Shown in pieces: positions 9,315-17,938 of a DNA stretch of 64,000 nt. The stretch's first letter is position 1. Each line of letters begins with the position of its first letter. Below the pieces are notes generated by a model. The model was given only the letters and a program-made list of their open reading frames with translations. It was not told the origin of the DNA and did not search any database. Source of the DNA: Treponema sp. (lineage in GTDB: Bacteria; Spirochaetota; Spirochaetia; Treponematales; Treponemataceae). A program made the translations under genes and the position numbers. Where the stretch lies: NCBI GenBank assembly GCA_022510905.1, contig JAFLSN010000004.1:54131-118130 (forward strand), read 5' to 3'.

Positions 9315-10373
9315 ATGAAAAAGGTGGCTGTTGTTCTGGCGACATTGCTCGGCGCTGCGTCCAGGTTGTTTGCTTATAATCCACCTGTCGGTGGCGAAAG
9401 CATATTCCGTATTGGAAATCCTGACCTGCTTGCCGGGGCAGGAACGGCAAGTGGAGGGCCCGTTTTTACAGTGGTGCCTGCTTCTATCGCGTTTAACCCT
9501 GCGCTCACAGCATTTGAACAGCGTGTGGTGCTGAATGTAACTTATGTTGGCATGCTTGACTTGAAATCCGATGAAGGCGATAAATATGGACAGGCGTTTC
9601 AGTTGGGCTTGATTATCCCCACCAAGTGGTTTGTGTTCACAGGATTCACCCAAGGCTCTTTTTCAAAAATCTCCCGTTCCTACTGGACCAATTCCATGAA
9701 TTTCAAATTCGGCATTTCAAAAGATGTGACTGAAAAACTTTCGTTGGGCGCAAACATCTACAGCGGTTTTTATTTTGGCGAAAATAAAAGTGACTTTACC
9801 ATCGGCCTTGACCTGGGCGTGCTTTACAGATTTGATGACATCGCGTTCATGAAGTCACCCAGGCTGGGCATTTCGTTCCTGAACTTGGGAAAGCCCCTCG
9901 GCTCTGATTTCCACGATGTGATTGGGGCCAACGACACGACTGACGATGTGAGTTTTCCCGGCATCATTACACCGCACGGTTCGTTTGCCTTCACATTTCT
10001 TAAAATGCGAAATCTGGAAGCGGGTTTTTCGCTTGGCCTGACATTCCCATTCTTCCAGAATATGCTTGTAGATACGGCGGTGGCGTTGTGCTACAAAAAC
10101 ATGGTGCAGTTTTCAATCACATGGGACGCAAACGTTTACGAATTGGCGTACGACAAAAAGGCGAACATTCCGGCTGTGGGGCTGGGCATACGCTTTGCAA
10201 TCAATTCCAGAAGAATTTCCAAGAATGCCGACTGGGAACAGAGCGAACTGCGTCCGTCATTCACCTGGCAGAATCGGAACAACGGCATTAACATTTTTAG
10301 CACTGGCATGAATCTTGCGCTGGGGCTCGCCGACACTACACCGCCGGAAATTATTCTCTGGAATGAGGAGTAA
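9315..10373 (+). CDS. Predicted outer-membrane beta-barrel protein, spirochaetal
   Basis: A 352-aa protein starting with a signal peptide (KKVAVVLATLLGAASRLFA, cleavage near residue 20). The mature part is rich in alternating hydrophobic/polar strands and aromatic girdle residues (for example LGLIIPTKWFVFTGFTQG and FGISKDVTEKLSLGANIY). It resembles treponemal UPF0164/FadL-like barrels and PorV-type proteins, but the family assignment is from memory of overall style, not a search. ATG 9315 has GGGGAA upstream; the in-frame ATG at 9273 would disrupt the signal peptide. The next gene starts 4 bp after the stop, so the barrel and the Ig/OmpA protein are likely made together and may form one cell-surface unit. 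Confidence 0.7.
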   Translation: MKKVAVVLATLLGAASRLFAYNPPVGGESIFRIGNPDLLAGAGTASGGPVFTVVPASIAFNPALTAFEQRVVLNVTYVGMLDLKSDEGDKYGQAFQLGLIIPTKWFVFTGFTQGSFSKISRSYWTNSMNFKFGISKDVTEKLSLGANIYSGFYFGENKSDFTIGLDLGVLYRFDDIAFMKSPRLGISFLNLGKPLGSDFHDVIGANDTTDDVSFPGIITPHGSFAFTFLKMRNLEAGFSLGLTFPFFQNMLVDTAVALCYKNMVQFSITWDANVYELAYDKKANIPAVGLGIRFAINSRRISKNADWEQSELRPSFTWQNRNNGINIFSTGMNLALGLADTTPPEIILWNEE

Positions 10374-10377
10374 CGCA

Positions 10378-13300
10378 ATGAAATTGATTGGTACCTGTAA
10401 GAATAAAACGTGGCTGCTTTCTGCGCTTGTGCTTTCAGTTTTTTCCTCCGCATTTGCTGAACGCGCGCCTGTGTATATTTCACCGAACAATGATGGCGTA
10501 AAAGATGCGCTTGAAGTTCCTGTGCAGATCAAGGAGCGCCGCTATGTCACCGAATGGACGTTTACAATTTTTAACGACAAGGGTGAAGTTGTGCGCACCA
10601 TTGGCAACAAAGAAAAACGTACTGGGAAACTCACAGTTAAAACATTTTTTAAGGCGCTGTTTTCTGTGAAGGAAGGCGTTACAGTGCCCAGTACTGTTGT
10701 GTGGAACGGTTTTTTTGACGACGGTTCGCTTGCCCCTGACGGCCTGTACTACTATCAGCTTTCCGCGTCCGATGACAACGGCAACACCGCCTCTACAGAA
10801 AAATACATGGTGATTGTTGACAATGAAGCACCACGAGTTGTGATTCAACCTTTGACCGAACAGGAAAAATCGTTTGGTGAAGGTGCCAAGGCCCATCTGC
10901 ATATCCAGCAGGAAGGCTCGGAAGAAGACTTGTGGGTGGCGCCTATTACCAATGCTGAAGGCAAGACTGTGCGCACATTCAGATTTGAAAATTCTGCGCC
11001 GATTTCGCTCGATTGGGATGGCACTGACGAAGATGGGATGCCCGTGCCAGACGGCGTGTACACGTACAATATAAGTGCCACAGACCGTGCCGGCAATGTA
11101 TCTGAAAAGGCGCAGGTTTCAAATATTATTTATTCTGCCGAAAAACCCCAGACAAATATCGCCATTGTGGGGAGCCGGTATTTTTCACCTAATGGTGACA
11201 ATGTGCTGGACACCATGAATTTTTCAGTTTCGATTCCTTCGCCTGAATCAAGTGTGAATGTGCTTACCGCCTGGAAGATTGCCATCGTCAACAAAGATAC
11301 TGGCACCGTGTACCGCACATACGAAGGTTCCGCCAATCCGCCGACAAGCATTGTATTTGATGGACGGAATGAATCTGGTGCGCTTATTCCCGAAGGCGAG
11401 TACCATGCTCAGGTAACCGCACGGTACCTGAACGGCTATGAACCGCTTCCTGTTAATTCTCCTGTGTTTGTTATGAACATTACGGCTCCTACGGCGACTG
11501 TATCGACTGACACAAAGACTTTTTCACCAGATGGTGACGGGAATCTCGATGTGCTGACTATTCAGCAACGGCAGACCTCGGCAGAGCGGGCTTGGGCAGG
11601 CCGCAAAAACTGGACAGGCCGAATCGTGAATGCAAACGGCACTATCGTAAAACAGTTTGACTTTGGCGCTTCCATTCCAGACAAATTGGTTTGGGACGGA
11701 ATTGACGACACTGGCGCATTGGCCTCGGACGGCGATTACCGCTACGAGCTTTCTGTGACCGAACCTGCTGGAAACATTGGCAAGTATGAAACATCTTCGT
11801 TTACACTTGATACTTCAAAAACAGAGCTTGTGCTCACTTGTACACCATCTGCTTTTTCTCCAAACGGAGACCGTGTTCAGGATACGGTCACGCTCACGCC
11901 GGTGGCAAAAACCGCAAGCGGTGTTGAATCCTACGTGGTTTCTGTTCTTGACAAGAACGGCAAAAGCGTAAAACGCTTTTCAGGTTCTGGCGCACTTCCT
12001 CGTTCCATTGTGTGGGACGGTCATTCCGAAAACGGCAAGCTCTGCGCGGACGGTGTGTACAGCGCGACTCTTTCTACAAAAGCCCAGAACGGTTCCGAAG
12101 CTACCACATCCACCCAGCCATTTGTGCTTGACACCAAGGCTCCTGAAATCAAGCTTTCTGTTCCTTACAATGTGTTTTCACCTGACGGTGTTTCTAGCAG
12201 ACAGAAGATTCCTGTTGCAGCAAGCAGTTCTAAGGAAACTGAATGGCATGGAAAAATCGTGAGATCCACATCTTCCAACGCATCAAGCGCAGTCAAGACA
12301 TTCACATGGAATGGAAACGTGACCGACTTTGATTGGGACGGTACAGATGACAGCGGCAACATTGTTTCCAATGGAACATATAGCCTTACGGTGTCTACCA
12401 CAGATGCGGCTGGAAACAGCGGGCAGGCGATTGTCAATGATATTGTGGTTGACACGCGCGAGGCAAAGATTTATATCACCACTGAACTTGAAGGCATTTC
12501 TCCCAATGGCGATGGCGTGAAAGATTCGCAGAAATTTACTGTGCGCGCCTCACTTACGGAAGGCATTTCTGCCTGGCGCTTCAGCATCATTGGAACAGAT
12601 GGTGCCACAGTTAGGCAGTGGACTGAAAAAGACATCGCGGACTTGCCGGCCACATTGGTGTGGAACGGCGACACCAGCAGTGGTGCCATCGCCGAAGGAA
12701 TTTTTACTGGGCAGCTTCATGTTGAATACACGAAAGGCAATGTGGTTGACGCAACGTCTACTCCGTTTGTGTGCACGGCAACGCCACCTGTTCTTAGTGT
12801 GCGTACAACACCACGCTATTTCAGTCCAGATAACGACGGCAACGATGATGACCTCTTTATTCAGCTCAAAGGTGAAACACTTGCCAATCTGCAAAACTGG
12901 TCTTTCGTGATTAACGATCCGCAAGGTCAGCCGTTCTGGAAGACTGGAGGCAAGTCATCTATTACCGAGCAGATTATTTGGGATGGGCGCGGCAACAACG
13001 GTGAGCTTGTGCAGTCTGCCATGGATTATCCATACGAGTTTACCGTTTCGGATGACTTGGGTATGACCAGCACTGTAACTGGTGTTATCAGCATTGATGT
13101 TCTGGTTATCCGCGTGGGCAACGTGCTCAAAATGCAGGTGCCGTCGATCATCTTCCGAAGCGACAATGCAGACTTTGGACTGACAGGCGAAAAAGATGCA
13201 AATGGCAGAGTGATTAAGAATGGCATATCCGAAGAACAGAAGCGCAACAACGAACGTGTCTTGAAACGTATCGCTGAGATTCTCAAGAAATTCGGAGAAT

Positions 13301-13566
13301 ACAAAGTAACTGTCGTGGGCCACGCAAACCGCCTGACCGACAACAGCAATGAAGAAATCATCGACAACCCGCGTGAATGGGGGCCCGCGTTGATTCCGCT
13401 TTCTGAAGCCCGCGCAGGTTATGTCAAACAGTATCTGGTTTCTGCCGGCATCAGTGCGGATCGTCTGAGTGTGCAGGGAAAAGGCGGCACCGAACCTGTC
13501 GCCGACACCAAGGAACGCGCCGTAAACTGGAAGAACCGTCGCGTGGAATTCATTCTGGAAAAATAA
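10378..13566 (+). CDS. Large surface protein with about eight FlgD-type Ig repeats and a C-terminal OmpA domain
   Basis: A 1062-aa protein with a signal peptide (WLLSALVLSVFSSAFA). About eight modules follow, each opening with a variant of (F/I)SPNGDGVKD and closing with a phrase like LVWDGTDDSGNIVSNGTY and a YxLxVxxxDxAGN strand; this is the FlgD Ig-like fold often found repeated in large surface proteins. The last 140 residues form an OmpA-like peptidoglycan-binding domain (YKVTVVGHANRLTD, LSEARAGYVKQYL, GISADRLSVQGKG, NRRVEFILEK). The predicted role is linking an outer-membrane structure to peptidoglycan. ATG 10378 has GAGGAG upstream. It follows the barrel gene by 4 bp and ends at a terminator. 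Confidence 0.85.
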   Translation: MKLIGTCKNKTWLLSALVLSVFSSAFAERAPVYISPNNDGVKDALEVPVQIKERRYVTEWTFTIFNDKGEVVRTIGNKEKRTGKLTVKTFFKALFSVKEGVTVPSTVVWNGFFDDGSLAPDGLYYYQLSASDDNGNTASTEKYMVIVDNEAPRVVIQPLTEQEKSFGEGAKAHLHIQQEGSEEDLWVAPITNAEGKTVRTFRFENSAPISLDWDGTDEDGMPVPDGVYTYNISATDRAGNVSEKAQVSNIIYSAEKPQTNIAIVGSRYFSPNGDNVLDTMNFSVSIPSPESSVNVLTAWKIAIVNKDTGTVYRTYEGSANPPTSIVFDGRNESGALIPEGEYHAQVTARYLNGYEPLPVNSPVFVMNITAPTATVSTDTKTFSPDGDGNLDVLTIQQRQTSAERAWAGRKNWTGRIVNANGTIVKQFDFGASIPDKLVWDGIDDTGALASDGDYRYELSVTEPAGNIGKYETSSFTLDTSKTELVLTCTPSAFSPNGDRVQDTVTLTPVAKTASGVESYVVSVLDKNGKSVKRFSGSGALPRSIVWDGHSENGKLCADGVYSATLSTKAQNGSEATTSTQPFVLDTKAPEIKLSVPYNVFSPDGVSSRQKIPVAASSSKETEWHGKIVRSTSSNASSAVKTFTWNGNVTDFDWDGTDDSGNIVSNGTYSLTVSTTDAAGNSGQAIVNDIVVDTREAKIYITTELEGISPNGDGVKDSQKFTVRASLTEGISAWRFSIIGTDGATVRQWTEKDIADLPATLVWNGDTSSGAIAEGIFTGQLHVEYTKGNVVDATSTPFVCTATPPVLSVRTTPRYFSPDNDGNDDDLFIQLKGETLANLQNWSFVINDPQGQPFWKTGGKSSITEQIIWDGRGNNGELVQSAMDYPYEFTVSDDLGMTSTVTGVISIDVLVIRVGNVLKMQVPSIIFRSDNADFGLTGEKDANGRVIKNGISEEQKRNNERVLKRIAEILKKFGEYKVTVVGHANRLTDNSNEEIIDNPREWGPALIPLSEARAGYVKQYLVSAGISADRLSVQGKGGTEPVADTKERAVNWKNRRVEFILEK

Positions 13567-13641
13567 GAGGAGCGCGGCAAGGCACAGGACACTGGTGAAT
13601 GGGGCCTGTGCGCCCAACAAGATTAAGCTCTTCAGATTTTG

Positions 13642-13688
13642 AAACTCCGTGAGTGCTGGCTTGTCCAGAGCCCACGGAGTTTTTGTTT
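13642..13688 (+). terminator. Rho-independent terminator
   Basis: AAACTCCGTG (13642-13651) pairs perfectly with CACGGAGTTT (13673-13682), then TTGTTTT. It closes the barrel/OmpA operon. Confidence 0.85.
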
Positions 13689-13689
13689 T

Positions 13690-14170
13690 AAAAGTCTCTT
13701 GGAATATTTTTTTTTGCGGAACATAAAATTTGCGGAAGGATTTTTATACACAATTTCTGGTGAACTCAAAATTTCCATTTGTGTGTAAATATAGATGCAC
13801 CATGAAAGTGGCAGGGCAGCCTGGAGAGGGTGTGTATGCTTTTAAACTGAAATGCCGAAAATTTTCCAAAAGAACTGGGCGGACAAAACGGTTTCGCGTG
13901 CTGCTAGGTTTTTGAAAGTTCATGCCTTGGTAATGTTTTAAGCTTTGTTTGAGAACAGCTTGAACTTGTGTCGTTGGTATAGCGAAATAAATGGCACGCA
14001 CTCTTGACAGTGCCTTGCAAGGACAAAAATTCCTCAGAGGATTGCAATTTTTTTGCCGATAAAGTGTCAAGTTTCAGAAAATAATATCCAGATGATTGCG
14101 TCTATGGAAATTTGCAGAAAAGCGCTTGTTTTCAGAATATGGCAGGGGGAATTCTGCTTAAAAAACGGTA
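13690..14170. other. Intergenic region with no recognised gene
   Basis: About 480 bp between a terminator and the tRNA promoter. Short open frames on both strands have no ribosome binding site and no protein-like composition. No RNA family was recognised. Confidence 0.5.
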
Positions 14171-14176
14171 CATGGC

Positions 14177-14205
14177 TTGACAAAACATCTGACTTCTTGT
14201 ATCAT
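14177..14205 (+). promoter_or_regulatory. tRNA-Asn promoter
   Basis: A consensus TTGACA (14177-14182), a 17-bp spacer and TATCAT (14200-14205) end 22 bp before the tRNA. Confidence 0.75.
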
Positions 14206-14227
14206 AGCCATACATTCATTTGAATGT

Positions 14228-14300
14228 GCTCCCTTAGCTCAGTTGGTAGAGCAACGGACTGTTAATCCGTCTGTCGCAAGTTCAATCCTTGCAGGGGGCG
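14228..14300 (+). tRNA. tRNA-Asn (GTT anticodon)
   Basis: The cloverleaf is complete: acceptor GCTCCCT pairs with AGGGGGC (one G-U), D arm GCTC/GAGC, anticodon loop CTGTTAA with anticodon GTT, T arm GCAAG-TTCAATC-CTTGC, and discriminator G as expected for Asn. CCA is not encoded. Flanked by its own promoter and terminator. Confidence 0.95.
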
Positions 14301-14306
14301 TTTAGG

Positions 14307-14331
14307 CTCCATCCTCGTGATGGAGTTTTTT
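14307..14331 (+). terminator. Terminator after tRNA-Asn
   Basis: CTCCATC pairs with GATGGAG across a CTCGT loop, followed by six Ts. Confidence 0.85.
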
Positions 14332-14586
14332 ATGTCTGTTTTTTTCATCTTTCACTAGTCTTTAATAATTTGGGCCAGTCTCAGCGCGTTGCAGGATTTA
14401 CGGAATTCGATTGTTTTTTTGCTTCTAACCGTATGCAGAGGCTCTGTGATCTAGTCTGTTTGTGTTTTTTTTGAAGGCTTTTTGATGCTGCCATAATTTT
14501 TTTGCTTTTTTTTTCATCCCATAGTATACTATAACGGTGAAAGTTTTATTTTGCTTTCAATTATTTCAGTTCAAGGAGACCAGTGT

Positions 14587-14877
14587 ATGACGAAATCTAT
14601 TTCTGCTGTCGGTTTTTCATTTGAAAAAGATCAGAACGACCTTATCAATCAAAAATTGCAGCGAATCAATTATGCTGAAAGTTTGATTGTTGACCTCATC
14701 TTGCGTGTCAAAGAAGATAAAAAATATTATTTTGATGTTACAATCAATTTCCGTTGGGGTGCCAACGCCCATGTCACAAGCGATGATTATGATTTTGCAG
14801 CTGGTCTGAACAAGCTCATGGACGTGCTTGACCAAAAAATCAAAAAAGAAAAAGACAAGATCCAAGAAAAAAAATAA
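14587..14877 (+). CDS. Short ribosome-hibernation factor of the RaiA/HPF family (probable)
   Basis: A 96-aa protein (MTKSISAVGFSFEKDQND) whose core reads LQRINYAESLIVDLILRVKEDKKYYFDVTINF, followed by a histidine/aspartate segment and a Lys-rich tail (KKEKDKIQEKK). Beta-alpha-beta order, size and charge fit the short YfiA/RaiA/HPF family that binds the 30S subunit in stationary phase. The match is by pattern; the N-terminus is less typical than in long HPF. AAGGAG precedes ATG 14587. A bidirectional-looking terminator separates it from the convergent mraY. Confidence 0.6.
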   Translation: MTKSISAVGFSFEKDQNDLINQKLQRINYAESLIVDLILRVKEDKKYYFDVTINFRWGANAHVTSDDYDFAAGLNKLMDVLDQKIKKEKDKIQEKK

Positions 14878-14912
14878 CACTGCGCCCAGCAAAAGCAGGG
14901 TCGGCTTTTATA

Positions 14913-14965
14913 AAATCCCACGGAACGCTTGCGGTTTATATGCACGGATTCCGTGGGATTTTTTG
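14913..14965. terminator. Long hairpin terminator between convergent genes
   Basis: AAATCCCACGGAA (14913-14925) pairs with TTCCGTGGGATTT (14949-14961) and is followed by Ts on the plus strand and preceded by As, so it could serve both the RaiA-like gene and mraY. Confidence 0.85.
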
Positions 14966-15004
14966 CTTCATTATTACATTGGTTTTGGTGCCGCATTTTT
15001 GCAT

Positions 15005-16075
15005 TCATCTGATTTTGAAGAACACGCCAAGCAGTCCTACTGTTATAAGCAGCTGAACCATCATAAATTTAATCAGAACCTGGGTGGGCGACCAGCCGTG
15101 GTTTTTGCGGAAATGGTCATGCAGCGGGAATCGTATATTTGTAAAAATGCTGATGTGGAAAAATCTTTTGAGAGCCACTTTTAGAAGCCCCATTCCTCCG
15201 TTCACTATTATGATGAACGAAGTTGCTAAAAACAGGAACGGATTTCCGCTTACCATCACGCATACTCCTGTAAAAAAACCGAGTGCGCGGGAGCCTGCGT
15301 CGCCCATGAGTACGTTGCTGGGATAAGCGTTGTGCCACAGGTAGCCCATGAGCACTCCTGAAAGGCAAAAAATCATCACCGCCCAGGAAGCTCCGTCATG
15401 CAGGTGCGGCACAAGCAGGTATGCGGAAATGTCCCTGTGCCCCAGGATGATGTAGAAAATCAGGCCCAATGTGATGAGCGCAATCAGCACGAGCGTGGAG
15501 CTCAATCCGTCAACACCATCGGTGCAGTTGGTGGTGTTCACGGACATCCACAGCATTATAATTGTGATGGAAATGTACATCCAGGCCGGAACATGCACCG
15601 TGCTCGTGATTAGCGGTAGCCAAAACGAAAGCTGCCCATCTTCAGATTTGTTTTTGAGATAAAACATAAGCAGGAACGCGGCCGCCGTTGCAATCAGCAA
15701 GTCAAGCAGACCTTTCAGGTATTCTCCCCAGCCTGACTTGCTTCTGTCGTCCAGGTAGCCGGTGAGCATCATAAGCCATGTGAGCGCAAGAACTCCTAGT
15801 TGTGTGGAGTCGAAAGGCGTGAACAGAAGTGAAAGCACCACAAAAATGGAAATGAATACAAGTCCGCTTCCTGTGGGTTTTCCTTTCGCGGCTTCTTTTG
15901 AAAGTGTAAAATCACGTCCACGGTCATTAGGTAAAAAAACATAGCATTTTGGAAGAAGCCGTTGCGTGAGCGCAAAGCCCATGTACAGGGCCAGCACGAT
16001 CAGCACCGCATAGGACTGCAACAGACGTGCCGGCCCCCAGAAATTTTTAAGCCATCCACCCAAATAATACAACAT
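15005..16075 (-). CDS. mraY: Phospho-N-acetylmuramoyl-pentapeptide-transferase MraY
   Basis: Integral membrane enzyme that makes lipid I from UDP-MurNAc-pentapeptide and undecaprenyl phosphate. The 356-aa product from ATG 16075 has about ten membrane helices and the family motifs GYLDDRSKS (catalytic Asp pair), NTTNCTDGVDGL (nucleotide-binding Asp) and MGDAGSRALG. The His-rich cytoplasmic loop near the end reads FPLHDHFRKNHGW. GAGAGGA precedes the ATG; an ATG 7 codons upstream is less likely. It is divergent from aroA and not within a mur cluster here. Confidence 0.95.
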   Translation of the reverse strand: MLYYLGGWLKNFWGPARLLQSYAVLIVLALYMGFALTQRLLPKCYVFLPNDRGRDFTLSKEAAKGKPTGSGLVFISIFVVLSLLFTPFDSTQLGVLALTWLMMLTGYLDDRSKSGWGEYLKGLLDLLIATAAAFLLMFYLKNKSEDGQLSFWLPLITSTVHVPAWMYISITIIMLWMSVNTTNCTDGVDGLSSTLVLIALITLGLIFYIILGHRDISAYLLVPHLHDGASWAVMIFCLSGVLMGYLWHNAYPSNVLMGDAGSRALGFFTGVCVMVSGNPFLFLATSFIIIVNGGMGLLKVALKRFFHISIFTNIRFPLHDHFRKNHGWSPTQVLIKFMMVQLLITVGLLGVFFKIR

Positions 16076-16178
16076 GAAATGTATCCTCTCGCACAATAGT
16101 GTGTGCTGTTATCATAGCAGAAAAATGCCATGCCCGCAACACGCTTTTCACTGTGGAGCTTTTGTGCTAGTATGTGGC

Positions 16179-17576
16179 ATGAATATTCTTGCGCGCGCAT
16201 CTTCACTTTCAGGGCACATAACCGTTCCCGGTTCAAAATCGCATACCATCAGGGCGCTGCTCTTGGCTTCACTTGCAGAAGGAACATCCCGCATTGCAAA
16301 TCCGCTGCCGAGCGCGGACTGTCTTAGCACTGCCGCAGCCGTGCCGCTTATCGGTGCGCAGGTTTCGTTTGGCAGCACAAAACAGGATGGCCAGGGAACC
16401 GTCTGGACTGTGCAGGGGGCTGGAAAGTCAGTGCATCTTCCGAGCGATGTGGTTAATGTTGGAAACAGCGGTTCGCTGCTTTATTTTCTTTCGCCGCTTG
16501 CCGCCACATTTCCAGGATGGAGCATATTCACCGGAGATGAAAGCATACGCCGCCGCCCCGTGCACCACGTGGTTGACGTGCTCTGCCAGCTCGGGGCCGA
16601 GGCTGCGTGCGCTGTGCCTGGAAGTAAAACTTGTCCGCTCGTTATCAAAGGACCGGTGCAGGGAAACCGCACTGTGCGCACGGACGGCGCTGTAAGCAGC
16701 CAATACATTTCTGGATTGATGCTTGCCGCGCTCCGTTTGCCTGGAACTCTCAACATTGAGCTTTCAGACCCAAAAGAAACGCCGTACCTGGTGATGACCC
16801 AAAAATGGCTTGAGCGTATGGGCTCTGCCGTTCAGATTTCGCCTGATTTCAAACGCATCTCGGTTTCAGGTCCCGTGCCAATTCAGGCATTTGACTGCAC
16901 GGTTCCAAGTGACTGGGAGGCTGTGGCTTTTCCGCTGGTGGCAGCCATTCTTACCGACAGTGAAGTTGTGATTGAACATGTTGACGGAAGCGGTACACAG
17001 GGTGATGATATGATTGTGTCGGTGCTTCAGCAGCTCTGTGCTGACATCGAATGGAACGTTGCGGCAGAGACCCTCACCGTGCGCGGTGGAAAAAGGAGCC
17101 GTGACGGTGTGGGCCGGCTCACCACTGAAAATTTTGAACATGGCGAGCTCCACATAAATCTTTCGGGATTTCCAGATGCGGTGTGCGCGCTCGCGGTGGC
17201 CGCCTGTTTTACAGAGGGTACTGTTTTTATCGAAGACATTGCCGTATGCCGCCGAAAAGAAACTGACCGGATTGCCGTGCTTGCGGCAGAACTTTCCAAA
17301 CTTGGAGCTGATGTTGCAGAGGGCTCTGATTTTCTCGTTGTCCACGGCCATTCTCCCCGCACTGCAAACGGAAAGCCAAATCCTGCGTTCTCGTTGCATG
17401 GTGCGCAGGTTGAAAGCTGGCGCGACCACCGTGTTGCCATGGCGCTTGCCTGCCTGGGGCTCGGACTTCCTGAGGGCGAGGCCGTAGTTGTGCGTGACGC
17501 CGATTGCTGCGCCGTAAGCTTTCCACGTTTTTTTGATGAAATGCGTTCATTGAATGCTGATTTTTCTGAAGCCTGA
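16179..17576 (+). CDS. aroA: 3-phosphoshikimate 1-carboxyvinyltransferase (EPSP synthase)
   Basis: Sixth enzyme of the shikimate pathway. The 465-aa product begins MNILARASSLSGHITVPGSK and contains VPGSKSHTIRALLLASLAEG (substrate-binding Lys and Arg), VNVGNSGSLLYFLSPLAATFP, and the C-terminal block RRKETDRIAVLAAELSKLGAD followed by WRDHRVAMALACLGL. It is slightly longer than the usual 425-450. The N-terminal GNSGSLLYFL stretch replaces the usual GNAGTAMRFL, so glyphosate-sensitivity class is uncertain. No Shine-Dalgarno is visible; a -10 box (TAGTAT, 16168-16173) lies 5 bp before the ATG, suggesting a leaderless mRNA. Confidence 0.94.
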   Translation: MNILARASSLSGHITVPGSKSHTIRALLLASLAEGTSRIANPLPSADCLSTAAAVPLIGAQVSFGSTKQDGQGTVWTVQGAGKSVHLPSDVVNVGNSGSLLYFLSPLAATFPGWSIFTGDESIRRRPVHHVVDVLCQLGAEAACAVPGSKTCPLVIKGPVQGNRTVRTDGAVSSQYISGLMLAALRLPGTLNIELSDPKETPYLVMTQKWLERMGSAVQISPDFKRISVSGPVPIQAFDCTVPSDWEAVAFPLVAAILTDSEVVIEHVDGSGTQGDDMIVSVLQQLCADIEWNVAAETLTVRGGKRSRDGVGRLTTENFEHGELHINLSGFPDAVCALAVAACFTEGTVFIEDIAVCRRKETDRIAVLAAELSKLGADVAEGSDFLVVHGHSPRTANGKPNPAFSLHGAQVESWRDHRVAMALACLGLGLPEGEAVVVRDADCCAVSFPRFFDEMRSLNADFSEA

Positions 17577-17700
17577 TTCATTTTCGCTTTTGACCACTCA
17601 GAATGCTTCCCCGTCTTTTGATATGCCTGTGGAAAATCCGACAGGGCTTTTTCTGTGTATGCCCGTGTTTTTTATTCTGAATCCCTGATGCATAGACCGT

Positions 17701-17728
17701 TTGACTAAACCGTGTTTTTGTGTATACT
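17701..17728 (+). promoter_or_regulatory. Promoter of the thiBPQ operon
   Basis: TTGACT (17701-17706), 16-bp spacer, TATACT (17723-17728). This implies a leader of about 200 nt containing the TPP aptamer. Confidence 0.7.
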
Positions 17729-17865
17729 AAAAACTGGTGCGGGGCTTTGTCCGTTGTATGCAAGCGCCGTATTGTGTTGCGGGCAGTGTCCAGAATCTGC
17801 GAAACCCGAGACTTGTCTTTTTGCAGCCTGCGAGTTTTTGCATGTTGTGGGCACTGGTATTTTAT

Positions 17866-17934
17866 GCCGGGGTGGCTCCGTTAGAGCCTGAGATTACACC
17901 CGTATAACCTGATCCGGATAATACCGGCGGAGGA
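17866..17934 (+). promoter_or_regulatory. TPP (THI-box) riboswitch
   Basis: The aptamer matches the thi-box consensus: P1 GCCGG (17866-17870) with CCGGC (17924-17928), GGGGTGGC, CTGAGATTACACCC, and the signature ACCTGATCCGGATAATACC. GGAGGA (17929-17934), the ribosome binding site of the next gene, abuts the 3' side of P1, so ligand binding probably acts on translation initiation. No separate intrinsic terminator is seen between aptamer and gene. It controls a thiamine ABC importer, consistent with TPP feedback. Confidence 0.95.
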
Positions 17935-17938
17935 AGAA

